DNA of 15,972 nt, taken from contig JAEZHS010000375.1 in NCBI GenBank assembly GCA_023436825.1, forward strand, positions 1 through 15,972, read 5' to 3'. Position 1 is the stretch's first letter; each line of letters starts with the position of its first letter. This stretch comes from Pseudomonadota bacterium (lineage in GTDB: Bacteria; Pseudomonadota; Alphaproteobacteria; Reyranellales; Reyranellaceae). This document shows positions 1 through 6,995 of the stretch, piece by piece. The position numbers were made by a program, and so were the translations under genes. A model generated the notes under the pieces. The model had not been told where the DNA came from and made no database searches. It worked only from the letters and a program-made list of their open reading frames with translations.

Positions 1-2
1 AC

Positions 3-623
3 TTCCGCATCGGCGTGCATCTCGGCGAGGTCATCGTCGACGACGAGGACCAGAACATCTTCGGCGACGGCGTCAACCTCGCCGCCCGCATCCAGGCGAT
101 GGCCGAGCCCGGCGGCATCGCCGTGTCGCGCGCCGTGCGCGATCTGGTCGAGCTCCGCATCGAGTACGCGTTCGTCGACGGCGGCGAGCACTCGTTGAAG
201 AACGTGAGCCGCTCAGTGCAGATCTTCCATGTCCACCACACCAAACCGGCGACAGCGGTGACGGCGGCGCCCAACACGACGACGCGGATGGTGCCGCAGG
301 TGACGCTGCGCTTCGAGGGCACCGATTCGACCAAGACCAAGCACGCGTTCGACGTCACACTCGACAAGCTGATGAGGAAGTCGGACGGCATGGTGATCGG
401 CCGCGCCGCCGACCAGTGCGACTTCGTCGTGGCGCATCCTACGGTATCGCGTCGCCATGCCCGGCTGCGGTTGGCGGGCGAGGCCGTGCAGGTCGAGGAT
501 CTCGGCTCGACCAACGGCACCAAGGTCGGCGAGCAGATGCTGAAGGCGAATGAGCCGATGGCCTTGCATGCCGGCGACAAGCTGCGCATCGGCGACGTCG
601 ACATGCTTGTGCGTCATCTCTAG
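3..623 (+). CDS. Adenylate/guanylate cyclase (class III) with C-terminal FHA domain, 5'-truncated
   Basis: The gene starts before the window; the frame is open from base 3 and ends at TAG 621-623. The first ~60 visible residues are the end of a class III nucleotide cyclase catalytic domain: FRIGVHLGEV, then NIFGDGVNLAAR. In this motif the Asn (75-77) and Arg (87-89) match the pair that orients the substrate and stabilises the transition state. After a linker, an FHA domain occupies roughly bases 300-615, with the expected signature: IGRAADQCDF, VSRRHARL and DLGSTNGTKVG. FHA domains bind phosphothreonine peptides, and the next gene, 12 bases downstream, is a Ser/Thr kinase, so a kinase-to-FHA link is likely (inference). 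The first catalytic metal-binding Asp and any N-terminal sensor or membrane region lie outside the window, so activity cannot be judged. The family calls are secure; ATP versus GTP specificity is not determinable here. Confidence 0.9.
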   Translation, partial: FRIGVHLGEVIVDDEDQNIFGDGVNLAARIQAMAEPGGIAVSRAVRDLVELRIEYAFVDGGEHSLKNVSRSVQIFHVHHTKPATAVTAAPNTTTRMVPQVTLRFEGTDSTKTKHAFDVTLDKLMRKSDGMVIGRAADQCDFVVAHPTVSRRHARLRLAGEAVQVEDLGSTNGTKVGEQMLKANEPMALHAGDKLRIGDVDMLVRHL

Positions 624-635
624 CGCCGGCCCGCC

Positions 636-2522
636 ATGACCGGCCCCACGCAAGTCACCGGACAATCCGGCCAGGCCGCCGCGGCCATCCCGGACGTCGA
701 CTACGTCGCCCTGCAGCCCGGCCAGACGATCGGTCGTTATGAGATCGTGTCGGTGCTCGGCCAGGGCGGCTTCGGCATCACCTACCGTGCGCGCGACGTG
801 CAGCTCGGTCGCGAGGTCGCGATCAAGGAGTACCTGCCTTCGGCGCTCGCCATCCGCCAGGACGGCGCCACGGTGCTGCCGCGCACCACCAAGATGGCGG
901 ACGATTTCGGCTGGGGCCGCGACCGCTTCGTCACCGAGGGCCGCACGCTGGCAAGCCTGCATCGTGCGACGGCGATCGTGCATGTCTTCGACTACCTCGA
1001 GGCCAACGGTACCGCCTACATCGTGATGGAACTCCTGAGCGGCGAGACGCTCGAGGATCGTATCGCCAAGAACGGCAAGCTCTCCGCCGAGGAAGTCGAT
1101 CGCATCCTGTGGCCGCTGCTCGACGGGCTGGAGCAAGTGCACAACGCGGGCTTCCTGCATCGCGACATCAAGCCCGCCAATATCCTGCTCGATGCGACGG
1201 GCAATCCGACGCTGATCGATTTCGGCGCCTCGCGCGCGGCGATGGCCGGGCGCAGCACGGCGCTCACCGCCATCTTCACGCCGGGCTATGCCGCGGCCGA
1301 GCAGATGACTTCGGCCAAGCAGGGACCGTGGACGGACATCTACGGTTTCTCGGCCACGCTCTATCATGCGATTGTCGGCAAGACGCCGCCCGGCGCCTTC
1401 GATCGCATGCTGAGCGACACCTACGAGCCGCTGTCGCAGATCAAGCCCGCCGGCTTCTCGCCGGGCGTGCTGGCCGGCATCGACGCGGGCCTTGCCGTCG
1501 TGGCGAGCGACCGGCCTCAGAGCATCGCCGGCTGGCGGCCGATCCTCGGCATGACCGAGGCGCCGACAGCCGACTCCACGGTCGTCATCGGCAAGGAACC
1601 GCCGCCGCTGCAGCAGGCGGTGCAGCCGGTGCGGCACGTCTCGACCCTGCCGCCGCCTGCGGCGTCGACGGCCTCCGGCCGAACCGGCCTGTGGATCGCG
1701 CTTGCGGCCGTCGTGCTCGTGCTTCTGGGCGGCGGCGGCTACTACTACGCCATGCGGGGCCCCGACCCTGAGACGGTCAAGGCACGCCAGGCGGCTGAGG
1801 AGGCCGAGGCGCGTCGGCTCAAGGCCGAAGAGGAAGCGTCCAAACTGCGCGCCGAGAACGAGCAGCGCCAGAAGGCCGAGGAAGAGCGCCAGAAGGCCGC
1901 CCAGGTCGCTGCCGCCCGAGAACGCCAGGAAGCGGCCGACGCCGCGGCCAAGAAGCAGTTCGAGGAAGAGACCCGGCGCAGGGTCGAAGCCGAAATGGCC
2001 GCTCAGAAGAAGGCCGAGGAAGAGGCCAAGCGCAAGGCCGACGAAGAAGCCGAGGCGCGCCGCAAGGCCATCGAGGACGCCCGCAAGGCCGTCGAGTTCG
2101 TCTCCGGCTCATTCGACCATTTCGGCAAGACGCTGATGATGATTGGCCTGAAGGATCGCCCTGAGGAGATCCGCCTGCAGGGCGTCGACGTCGTCAACGA
2201 TCCGGACCTGAACAAGGTCGCGGTCCAGGCGCTGGCCGTGCAGCCGCGCGACCTGCGTTGCCGCCAGACCGACCGGCTGACCGACGGCACACCGCTCTAT
2301 CGCTGCCTGATCACCCAGCTCAACGCCAAGCAGCCGCTGAACGACATTCCCGATACCGACCGCGTCGACCTCGCCCTGGCGCTGGTGAAGAACGGACTGG
2401 TGCTCGCCTCGTGCGATGCGCCGCGTTCTTACGCTGACGCTGAAGACGATGCGCGTGGCCGCAAACAGGCCCTTTGGGGTAGAGTAACGGTTCAGGAATA
2501 CAAACGGAGATGCACCAAATGA
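636..2522 (+). CDS. Membrane Ser/Thr protein kinase with coiled coil and SNase-like C-terminal domain
   Basis: This is a 628-residue Hanks-type kinase. The kinase domain (about 32-300) has the glycine loop GQGGFG (42-47), Lys64 in VAIKEY, HRDIKPAN (175-182, catalytic Asp177), DFG (195-197) and TPGYAAAEQ (215-223), so it should be active. A Pro-rich linker leads to one transmembrane helix (351-372). A long Lys/Glu/Ala/Arg-rich coiled coil (about 376-487) follows, then a C-terminal domain (488-628). That last part resembles a staphylococcal-nuclease (thermonuclease) fold: IRLQGVD, paired cysteines at 542 and 557, DLALALVKNGLVLASC, and a terminal AEDDARGRKQALWG. The Glu of the usual D-A-P-E motif is absent, so it is probably a non-catalytic sensory or binding module. 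With one helix, the kinase should be cytoplasmic and the coiled coil and tail periplasmic (inference). ATG 636 has no strong Shine-Dalgarno. The 3' end overlaps the next start as ATGA. Confidence 0.9.
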   Translation: MTGPTQVTGQSGQAAAAIPDVDYVALQPGQTIGRYEIVSVLGQGGFGITYRARDVQLGREVAIKEYLPSALAIRQDGATVLPRTTKMADDFGWGRDRFVTEGRTLASLHRATAIVHVFDYLEANGTAYIVMELLSGETLEDRIAKNGKLSAEEVDRILWPLLDGLEQVHNAGFLHRDIKPANILLDATGNPTLIDFGASRAAMAGRSTALTAIFTPGYAAAEQMTSAKQGPWTDIYGFSATLYHAIVGKTPPGAFDRMLSDTYEPLSQIKPAGFSPGVLAGIDAGLAVVASDRPQSIAGWRPILGMTEAPTADSTVVIGKEPPPLQQAVQPVRHVSTLPPPAASTASGRTGLWIALAAVVLVLLGGGGYYYAMRGPDPETVKARQAAEEAEARRLKAEEEASKLRAENEQRQKAEEERQKAAQVAAARERQEAADAAAKKQFEEETRRRVEAEMAAQKKAEEEAKRKADEEAEARRKAIEDARKAVEFVSGSFDHFGKTLMMIGLKDRPEEIRLQGVDVVNDPDLNKVAVQALAVQPRDLRCRQTDRLTDGTPLYRCLITQLNAKQPLNDIPDTDRVDLALALVKNGLVLASCDAPRSYADAEDDARGRKQALWGRVTVQEYKRRCTK

Positions 2523-3076
2523 CTGCATTGACTGCCCAGACGACGACCTTGCGCATGGTGAGCCGGAAGCTCGCGATGCAAGCGGTCGGCATCGTCGCCG
2601 CCCTCGGCCTGGCGACGGCGTGCACGACCAGCGAGAGCGGCGGGCCTTCCAACCAGGCGATGGGCACCTTCATGGGAGCTGCGGTCGGCGGTGCTGTGGG
2701 CGGTCTCGCCTTCGGTTCGGCGGGCGGCATCGTCGGCGGCGCGCTGGTCGGCGCGCTGGCGGGCTACCTCGTCGGCCGCGCGCTCGATAACCAGGAGCGG
2801 GCGCGTCTGGCGCAAGCCACGCAGACCGCCTTCACGGCCGAGACCAACCAGCAGACGACCTACACGGTCGAGCCGACGACCAAGTCCACGAGTGCGACGC
2901 CACCGCCGCCCACGGTCGTAGCCGCCAAGCCGGTGGCGCCGGCGACGACGCGCGCCGACGGCAGCACCTGCCGCCCGATGGAACTCACCGCCACCAAGAA
3001 CGGCCAGACCACGACCGAGACCACGACCTTCTGCAAGTCGGCGGGCTCCAACGAGCTGAAGCCGGTTTCGGTGTAG
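2519..3076 (+). CDS. Glycine-zipper lipoprotein (17-kDa surface-antigen-like)
   Basis: The chosen start, ATG 2519, overlaps the kinase stop as ATGA and has GGAGA at 2506-2510 with 8 bases of spacing. An upstream in-frame ATG at 2510 overlaps that site and is less likely. The 185-residue product has a basic N-terminus, a hydrophobic segment and LATAC with Cys35, a plausible but imperfect lipobox (Ala at -3). Residues 49-87 are a glycine zipper of the kind that inserts in or lines membranes in outer-membrane 17-kDa antigens. A Thr-rich stretch follows, then two cysteines (151 and 172) around TATKNGQTTTETTT, matching in layout the Cys-to-Cys C-terminal segment of 17-kDa antigens. It is probably an outer-membrane-anchored envelope protein. 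Coupling to the kinase suggests it is a partner or target of that signalling system (inference). ATG 2555 is an alternative start giving a shorter signal peptide. Confidence 0.82.
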   Translation: MTALTAQTTTLRMVSRKLAMQAVGIVAALGLATACTTSESGGPSNQAMGTFMGAAVGGAVGGLAFGSAGGIVGGALVGALAGYLVGRALDNQERARLAQATQTAFTAETNQQTTYTVEPTTKSTSATPPPPTVVAAKPVAPATTRADGSTCRPMELTATKNGQTTTETTTFCKSAGSNELKPVSV

Positions 3077-3084
3077 TCTAAGCC

Positions 3085-3131
3085 AGGAGCACATTCCGTC
3101 CGGGTGGAACAGCCGGATGGAATGTGCCCCT
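3085..3131. repeat. Imperfect palindrome / hairpin after the lipoprotein gene
   Basis: The arms 3089-3103 and 3113-3127 pair over 15 bases, with one position that is a G-U wobble in RNA. The loop is the 9 bases 3104-3112. The stem extends outward by three further pairs (3085-3087 with 3129-3131) past one mismatch. It begins nine bases after the lipoprotein stop codon and so may end the upstream transcript. However, no T-run follows on either strand, which argues for a dispersed intergenic palindrome or an RNA-stabilising hairpin as alternatives. Confidence 0.6.
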
Positions 3132-3290
3132 GTGAAAAGCAGCATTTCCCCGCGCGCGTTCCAGCACTTTCTGAGGCCGCTGCCTCGGTAGGGAGGTGCC
3201 CGCGGTTGCGCGTCGATAGCGATGAGTCGCACTTGCGATATCGCGCTCACTCGGGCGCAATAGCGGCAGCACAGACACAAGGAATGGATC

Positions 3291-4157
3291 ATGGCAGGCA
3301 ATCTGAAGGCGGCCGAATTGCGTCGGCTGCTGGCACAGGGCGAGTTCATCCTGGCGCCCGGCATCTATGACGGCATCTCGGCGCGCGTCGCCGACGGCAT
3401 GGGTTTCCCGGCGCTCTACATGACGGGCTACGGCGCCACTGCCTCGATGCTGGGGCTGCCCGATGCGGGCCTTGCCACCTATTCGGACATGGTGGGGCGC
3501 GCCGAGATGATCTGCTCGGTGGTCAAGACGCCGCTGATCGCCGACGCCGACACCGGCTACGGCGGATTGCTGAATGTGCAGCGTACGGTCCGCGGCTACG
3601 AGGCGGCGGGCGTCGCGGCGATCCAGATCGAGGACCAGGAGATGCCCAAGAAGTGCGGCCATACGCCCGGCCGCCGCGTCGTGCCGGCCGACGAGATGGT
3701 GATGAAGATCCGCGTCGCCGCCGACGCGCGGCGCCATGCCGAGACCATGATCGTGGCGCGTACCGATGCGCGCACCGCGCACGGCCTCGACGAGGCGCTG
3801 CGCCGCGCCGGGCTTTACGAGGAGGCGGGCGCCGACGTGATCTTCGTCGAATCGCCCGAGAGCGAGGCCGAGCTGGAGCGCATCGGCAAGGAAGTGAGCA
3901 AGCCCTTGCTCGCCAACATGGTCGAGTTCGGCAAGACGCCGCGGGTCGAGGCCGATCGGCTGAAGAAGTGGGGCTTCGACATCGCCATCTATCCCGGGTT
4001 GGGCTTCAGCGTTGCTGCAGAGGCCATGCGCCAAGCCTGGTCTTATTTGAAGGAAAAGGGCACCAGTGCGGGCATCGAAGTGCCACAATATCGCGGCATG
4101 CACGAGCTGATGGGGTTCCCCGAAGTATGGGACTTCGAGAAACGCTGGGTGTCATGA
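3291..4157 (+). CDS. Isocitrate lyase / PEP mutase family carbon-carbon lyase
   Basis: This 288-residue TIM-barrel enzyme belongs to the isocitrate lyase/PEP mutase superfamily. ATG 3291 has AAGGA at 3279-3283, seven bases upstream. Signature residues are present: DADTGYG (85-91, Mg2+/oxyanion site), IEDQ (113-116), the catalytic loop KKCGH (120-124) with Cys122, and ARTDA (157-161). Its length fits methylisocitrate lyase, dimethylmalate lyase and oxaloacetate decarboxylase relatives, and is far shorter than true isocitrate lyase. KKCGH, rather than the KRCGH usual in PrpB, and the absence of prp neighbours argue against calling it prpB. A cytosolic lyase cleaving a 2- or 3-carbon-substituted malate/isocitrate-type substrate is the safest description. 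Its stop overlaps the start of a small membrane protein gene as ATGA. The substrate is unresolved. Confidence 0.88.
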   Translation: MAGNLKAAELRRLLAQGEFILAPGIYDGISARVADGMGFPALYMTGYGATASMLGLPDAGLATYSDMVGRAEMICSVVKTPLIADADTGYGGLLNVQRTVRGYEAAGVAAIQIEDQEMPKKCGHTPGRRVVPADEMVMKIRVAADARRHAETMIVARTDARTAHGLDEALRRAGLYEEAGADVIFVESPESEAELERIGKEVSKPLLANMVEFGKTPRVEADRLKKWGFDIAIYPGLGFSVAAEAMRQAWSYLKEKGTSAGIEVPQYRGMHELMGFPEVWDFEKRWVS

Positions 4158-4444
4158 ACGGCAAGCAGTTCCTGGAAATGCTGGCGCGCCTGCCGGCGCG
4201 GGTCTGGCTGCAGGCTATCCTGGGCCTGATCGGCTTCGTCGTGCTGGCGGTGCTGGGCTTCGCCGTGATCGCGGGCGTGGCGGCCGTGGTGCTGGTCGCG
4301 ATCCTGGTCTTCAAGGCGCGGCAGTGGCTGGCGAGCCTGTTCACCGGCCGCCCGATGCCCGAGCCGCCGGCGCGTCAGGACCGCAAGGTGATCGATGTGC
4401 AGTACGAGATCGTCGACCGCAGCAAGGACGACGTGAAGCGGTAG
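4154..4444 (+). CDS. Small membrane protein of unknown function
   Basis: The gene starts at ATG 4154, overlapping the lyase stop (ATGA), and encodes 96 residues ending at TAG 4442-4444. It sits in a longer open frame that is out of frame within the lyase gene, so only this part is likely to be real. The N-terminal 17 residues are amphipathic. Residues 18-54 are strongly hydrophobic (AILGLIGFVVLAVLGF, then AVVLVAILVF), long enough for one extended or two short membrane helices. A charged cytoplasmic-type tail follows, ending in KVIDVQYEIVDRSKDD. I do not recognise a named family. The overlap suggests translation coupled to the lyase. The next gene converges only 18 bases away. Confidence 0.72.
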   Translation: MNGKQFLEMLARLPARVWLQAILGLIGFVVLAVLGFAVIAGVAAVVLVAILVFKARQWLASLFTGRPMPEPPARQDRKVIDVQYEIVDRSKDDVKR

Positions 4445-4462
4445 ATCTTACCTGAGCCGGCA

Positions 4463-5821
4463 CTATTCATTCGCAACATCTACCTCGGATAGTGCAACGC
4501 CTTTCACCACGGCGAGCGCTGTTGAGAGAATTGCGCGGTCGTGGTTGGCAAGCGCGATGCGTACCATGTTGGGGGCATGGGCCGGCATCACGGCGAAGGC
4601 CGCTGCCGGAGTCACGGCGATATTGCGCCGCGCCATGGCCAACGCGAAGACTTCCGCACGCCACTGCTCCGGTAGGTCGAGTAATAGATGATAGGTCGAA
4701 GGGTTCCTGCGCATGGACAGGCCCGCCAACTCGCGCGACGCGATCGCCTGTCGCGCAGCGGCGTCGGCACGCTTCGCGTCCTCTAGGGCTGAGATGGCAC
4801 CGTCGGAGGCGTACCGCACTGCGATTTCGAGTGGAAATGCTGTCGGCCCCCAGCCTCCGGATCGAAGCGCAGCTATCAATCGCAAATGCAGCGTCGCGGG
4901 CGCTGAGATGATCCCGATCGTGAGGCCTGGGCTCGCGCGCTTCGAGAAACTATCGACCAGTACCACCGTGTCCTGAGCAAGAGCCGCGAGTGGAGGCGGA
5001 GCCTGCGGCTCGAGGAAGCTGTAGACGGCATCCTCGACAATGTGCACCGGAGCGTTGTCCGGGCGCTTGAGCCGCCTCACCGTTGCGACAATCTCCTGCC
5101 GCCGCTCGTTCGACATTGTCGTGCCGGACGGATTTTGCGCCGTAGGCTGCAGGTAGACGGCATGGAGCGGCGCCTTCCGGTGCGCTGTCTTCAGGGCATC
5201 GGGTGTAACGCCCTGCTCGTCACAGATCAGGGCAACCGTGGAGAAGCCCAGTCGCATGGCAGAAGCCTTCGCCACCGGATAGGTCAGAGCTTCAAAGCCG
5301 ATCCGGCCTCCGGGCGGAACCAGGGCCGAGAACGCGGCAGTCAATGCTTGCCGGCCGTTTCCTGCGAACAGCAAGTTCTCCGGCTTGGCTTTCCAGCCAC
5401 CGTAGCTCAGCGTCGAGGCGATCGCGGCACGGTCGGCCGCCGTGCCCTGAACATTGACGGCACGCAATGCTCGATCAAGTGCTTCCGGCCTCCGCACGAG
5501 CGTTCCCAGAACGCGCGACATCAGCACATGCTGGTCCGGGAGAATCGGATAGTTCGTCTCAAGGTCGATCCTGGCCAGCGCAGGCTCGGCTAGCGCCGGG
5601 CTCGAGGGTGGAGCAGTGGTCCGCACATATGTTCCGCGTCCGACCTCGCCGGTCACCAGACCCATCCTGACCAATTCGGCGTAGACACGGGAGGCCGTGG
5701 ACGTGGCGATCCCCCGCGAGTGCGCGAACGCCCGCTGCGTCGGTAGACGCTCGCCCGGTCGCAAACGCCCCTCGGCGATATCAGCGGCCAAGTGGGCTGC
5801 GATTCCCAGGTAGTCTGTCAT
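4463..5821 (-). CDS. MocR-type transcriptional regulator (GntR winged helix plus PLP aminotransferase-like domain)
   Basis: This is a 452-residue MocR/PdxR/GabR-family regulator. Residues 1-68 form a GntR winged helix-turn-helix (GERLPTQRAFAHSRGIATST, ending GRGTYVR). The rest is a fold-type I aminotransferase domain with QPTAQNPSG (225-233, Asn230), Asp264 and Tyr267 in EDAVYSFL, the PLP-binding Lys294 in DSFSKR, and Arg421 in NMVRIAL for a substrate carboxylate. All PLP-site residues are kept, so it should sense PLP or an amino-compound adduct of it. The start at 5821 is preferred because GGAG lies 8 bases upstream; ATG 5827 lies only 2 bases from it. The frame stays open to 5953, but that would run into the divergent gene. 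It most likely controls itself and the divergent DJ-1/RidA pair, as MocR regulators usually act on divergent neighbours. Confidence 0.92.
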   Translation of the reverse strand: MTDYLGIAAHLAADIAEGRLRPGERLPTQRAFAHSRGIATSTASRVYAELVRMGLVTGEVGRGTYVRTTAPPSSPALAEPALARIDLETNYPILPDQHVLMSRVLGTLVRRPEALDRALRAVNVQGTAADRAAIASTLSYGGWKAKPENLLFAGNGRQALTAAFSALVPPGGRIGFEALTYPVAKASAMRLGFSTVALICDEQGVTPDALKTAHRKAPLHAVYLQPTAQNPSGTTMSNERRQEIVATVRRLKRPDNAPVHIVEDAVYSFLEPQAPPPLAALAQDTVVLVDSFSKRASPGLTIGIISAPATLHLRLIAALRSGGWGPTAFPLEIAVRYASDGAISALEDAKRADAAARQAIASRELAGLSMRRNPSTYHLLLDLPEQWRAEVFALAMARRNIAVTPAAAFAVMPAHAPNMVRIALANHDRAILSTALAVVKGVALSEVDVANE

Positions 5822-5840
5822 GTGCATTGCTCCGAGAGCA

Positions 5841-5882
5841 TTGATCCTATTGATTTGAATAAAGTGTCGGATCAAGTTGAAT
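5841..5882. promoter_or_regulatory. Candidate MocR operator in the divergent promoter
   Basis: The 110-base gap between the regulator and the DJ-1 gene is markedly AT-richer than its surroundings. It holds an inverted pair TTGATCC (5841-5847) and GGATCAA (5869-5875), a direct TTGAT pair (5841 and 5850), and two TTGAAT copies at 5855-5860 and 5877-5882. The TTGAAT copies are spaced 22 bases, about two helical turns. MocR proteins such as GabR bind paired direct repeats, so these are plausible sites. No binding evidence exists here; the assignment is inference. Confidence 0.4.
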
Positions 5883-5931
5883 TTGCGGTCGGTCATTGGC
5901 CGCTTGGTCCTGCTGCATGAGGGAAGCGCCG

Positions 5932-6564
5932 ATGCACATCGCGGTTCTGACATTCGATGGCTTCAACGAGCTCGACTCGTTTATTGCTGCCGCGATCCTG
6001 AATCGCCAGCGCCCGAAGGGATGGAAGGCGTTCATTACGTCGCCCACCAAGACTGTGACGTCGCTGAACGGGGTGACCGTCGAAGCGGAACGAGGTCTGG
6101 AGTTCGCCGCCCAGGCCGACGCCGTGATCATCGGTAGCGGCACCAAGACCCGAGACATCGCCCGGGACGAAGCTGTGCTGTCTCAGCTGCGTCGTCTGGA
6201 CCCGGGCCGACAGCTGATCGGAGCGCAGTGTTCGGGCACGCTGTTGCTGTCGCGCACGGGCTTGCTCGGCAATCGCCCGGCATGCACGGACCTGACGACG
6301 AAGCCTTGGGTCATCGAAAGCGGCGTTCGTGTTCTCGACCAGCCCTTCTTTGCTGACGGAAACATTGCGACGGCCGGAGGCTGCTTGGCATCCCAGTATC
6401 TGGCGACATGGATGCTGCTACGCGCCGGCAGCGAGGAAGACGCGAGGTCGATCCTGCACTACGTGGCCCCGGTCGGCCAAAAGGAAGAGTACGTCGAACG
6501 AGCGCTCGGCTCGGTGCAGCCTTACCTGTCGTCGCCTGCCGTGGGCGCGGTGCGCGCTGCCTGA
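5932..6564 (+). CDS. DJ-1/PfpI (class I glutamine amidotransferase-like) family protein
   Basis: This is a 210-residue DJ-1/PfpI-fold protein. ATG 5932 is chosen because GAGGGAA lies just upstream (5919-5925) and because the protein then opens directly with the first core strand, MHIAVLTFDGFNELD. The family nucleophile elbow is GAQCSG with Cys100. An acidic partner is offered by Glu13 in FNELD, and TAGGCLASQYLA (147-158) matches the conserved C-terminal helix region. DJ-1 superfamily members include isonitrile hydratases, glyoxalase III-type enzymes, chaperones and cysteine-based amidases, and the exact reaction cannot be read from sequence. It lies divergent to a MocR regulator and 23 bases ahead of a RidA-family gene, so a role in handling a reactive amino or carbonyl compound is a reasonable inference. 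Confidence 0.87.
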   Translation: MHIAVLTFDGFNELDSFIAAAILNRQRPKGWKAFITSPTKTVTSLNGVTVEAERGLEFAAQADAVIIGSGTKTRDIARDEAVLSQLRRLDPGRQLIGAQCSGTLLLSRTGLLGNRPACTDLTTKPWVIESGVRVLDQPFFADGNIATAGGCLASQYLATWMLLRAGSEEDARSILHYVAPVGQKEEYVERALGSVQPYLSSPAVGAVRAA

Positions 6565-6587
6565 ACACTTCTGAAGGAGTATCCGTC

Positions 6588-6938
6588 ATGACGATCACAC
6601 GCCATCACGTGGGCGAGCGATTCGCCCTTGCGGTCGATACCGGGCAACTCGTCTTCACGAATGGACAGGTCGCTGCCGCACCGAATGGAGCGGACACCAA
6701 GGATCAGACAGCTCAGGTGCTGCGCCAGATCGACCAGCTTCTCAAGGAAGCGGGTACTGACAAAAGCCATATCGTGAACGCGACGGTATGGCTCGCGGAC
6801 CTGGAGGATATGCCGCAGATGAACGCGGCGTGGGACGAGTGGCTCGACCGCCGAAGTGTCCCCGCGCGCGCCTGCGTGGGAGCGCAGCTTGCCAATCCCG
6901 ATTGGAAAGTCGAGATCGCGGTCGTCGCAACGAAATAG
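6588..6938 (+). CDS. RidA/YjgF-family imine deaminase
   Basis: This 116-residue RidA/YjgF/UK114-family protein starts at ATG 6588 with a strong GAAGGAG (6573-6579) eight bases upstream. A longer open frame reaches back to 6408 but overlaps the DJ-1 gene and lacks family similarity there. Typical elements are LVFTNGQVA, a NATVWLADLEDM strand-helix, and PARACVGAQLANPDWKVEIA. Arg94 and Glu109 correspond to the Arg and Glu that bind and process the enamine/imine substrate in RidA, so catalysis is probably retained. RidA proteins form trimers and hydrolyse reactive enamine/imine products of PLP enzymes to keto acids and ammonia. Pairing with a PLP-dependent MocR regulator and a DJ-1 protein fits that chemistry. 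Whether it is the general RidA or a dedicated paralogue cannot be decided from this window. Confidence 0.92.
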   Translation: MTITRHHVGERFALAVDTGQLVFTNGQVAAAPNGADTKDQTAQVLRQIDQLLKEAGTDKSHIVNATVWLADLEDMPQMNAAWDEWLDRRSVPARACVGAQLANPDWKVEIAVVATK

Positions 6939-6995
6939 AACAGAGCCGGAAGAAGTGCCACTGGAGTAACCCACCCCTGGTGAACGAAACGATAG

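Noticed and set aside
213..1637. Long open frame (474 codons) antisense to the cyclase and kinase genes
   Set aside because: It is Arg/His/Ala-rich with no recognisable motif; this is the usual antisense shadow in high-GC coding DNA, and the + strand frames carry clear domains.
3104..3370. Small + strand gene beginning in the hairpin after the lipoprotein gene
   Set aside because: It starts inside a palindrome, lacks a Shine-Dalgarno and overlaps the lyase gene out of frame.
3078..4103. 341-codon open frame antisense to the lyase gene
   Set aside because: Shadow of a well-supported gene; no motif and no ribosome site.
3291..4157. Calling the lyase prpB or aceA
   Set aside because: Too short for isocitrate lyase; the KKCGH loop and the absence of methylcitrate-cycle neighbours do not support prpB.
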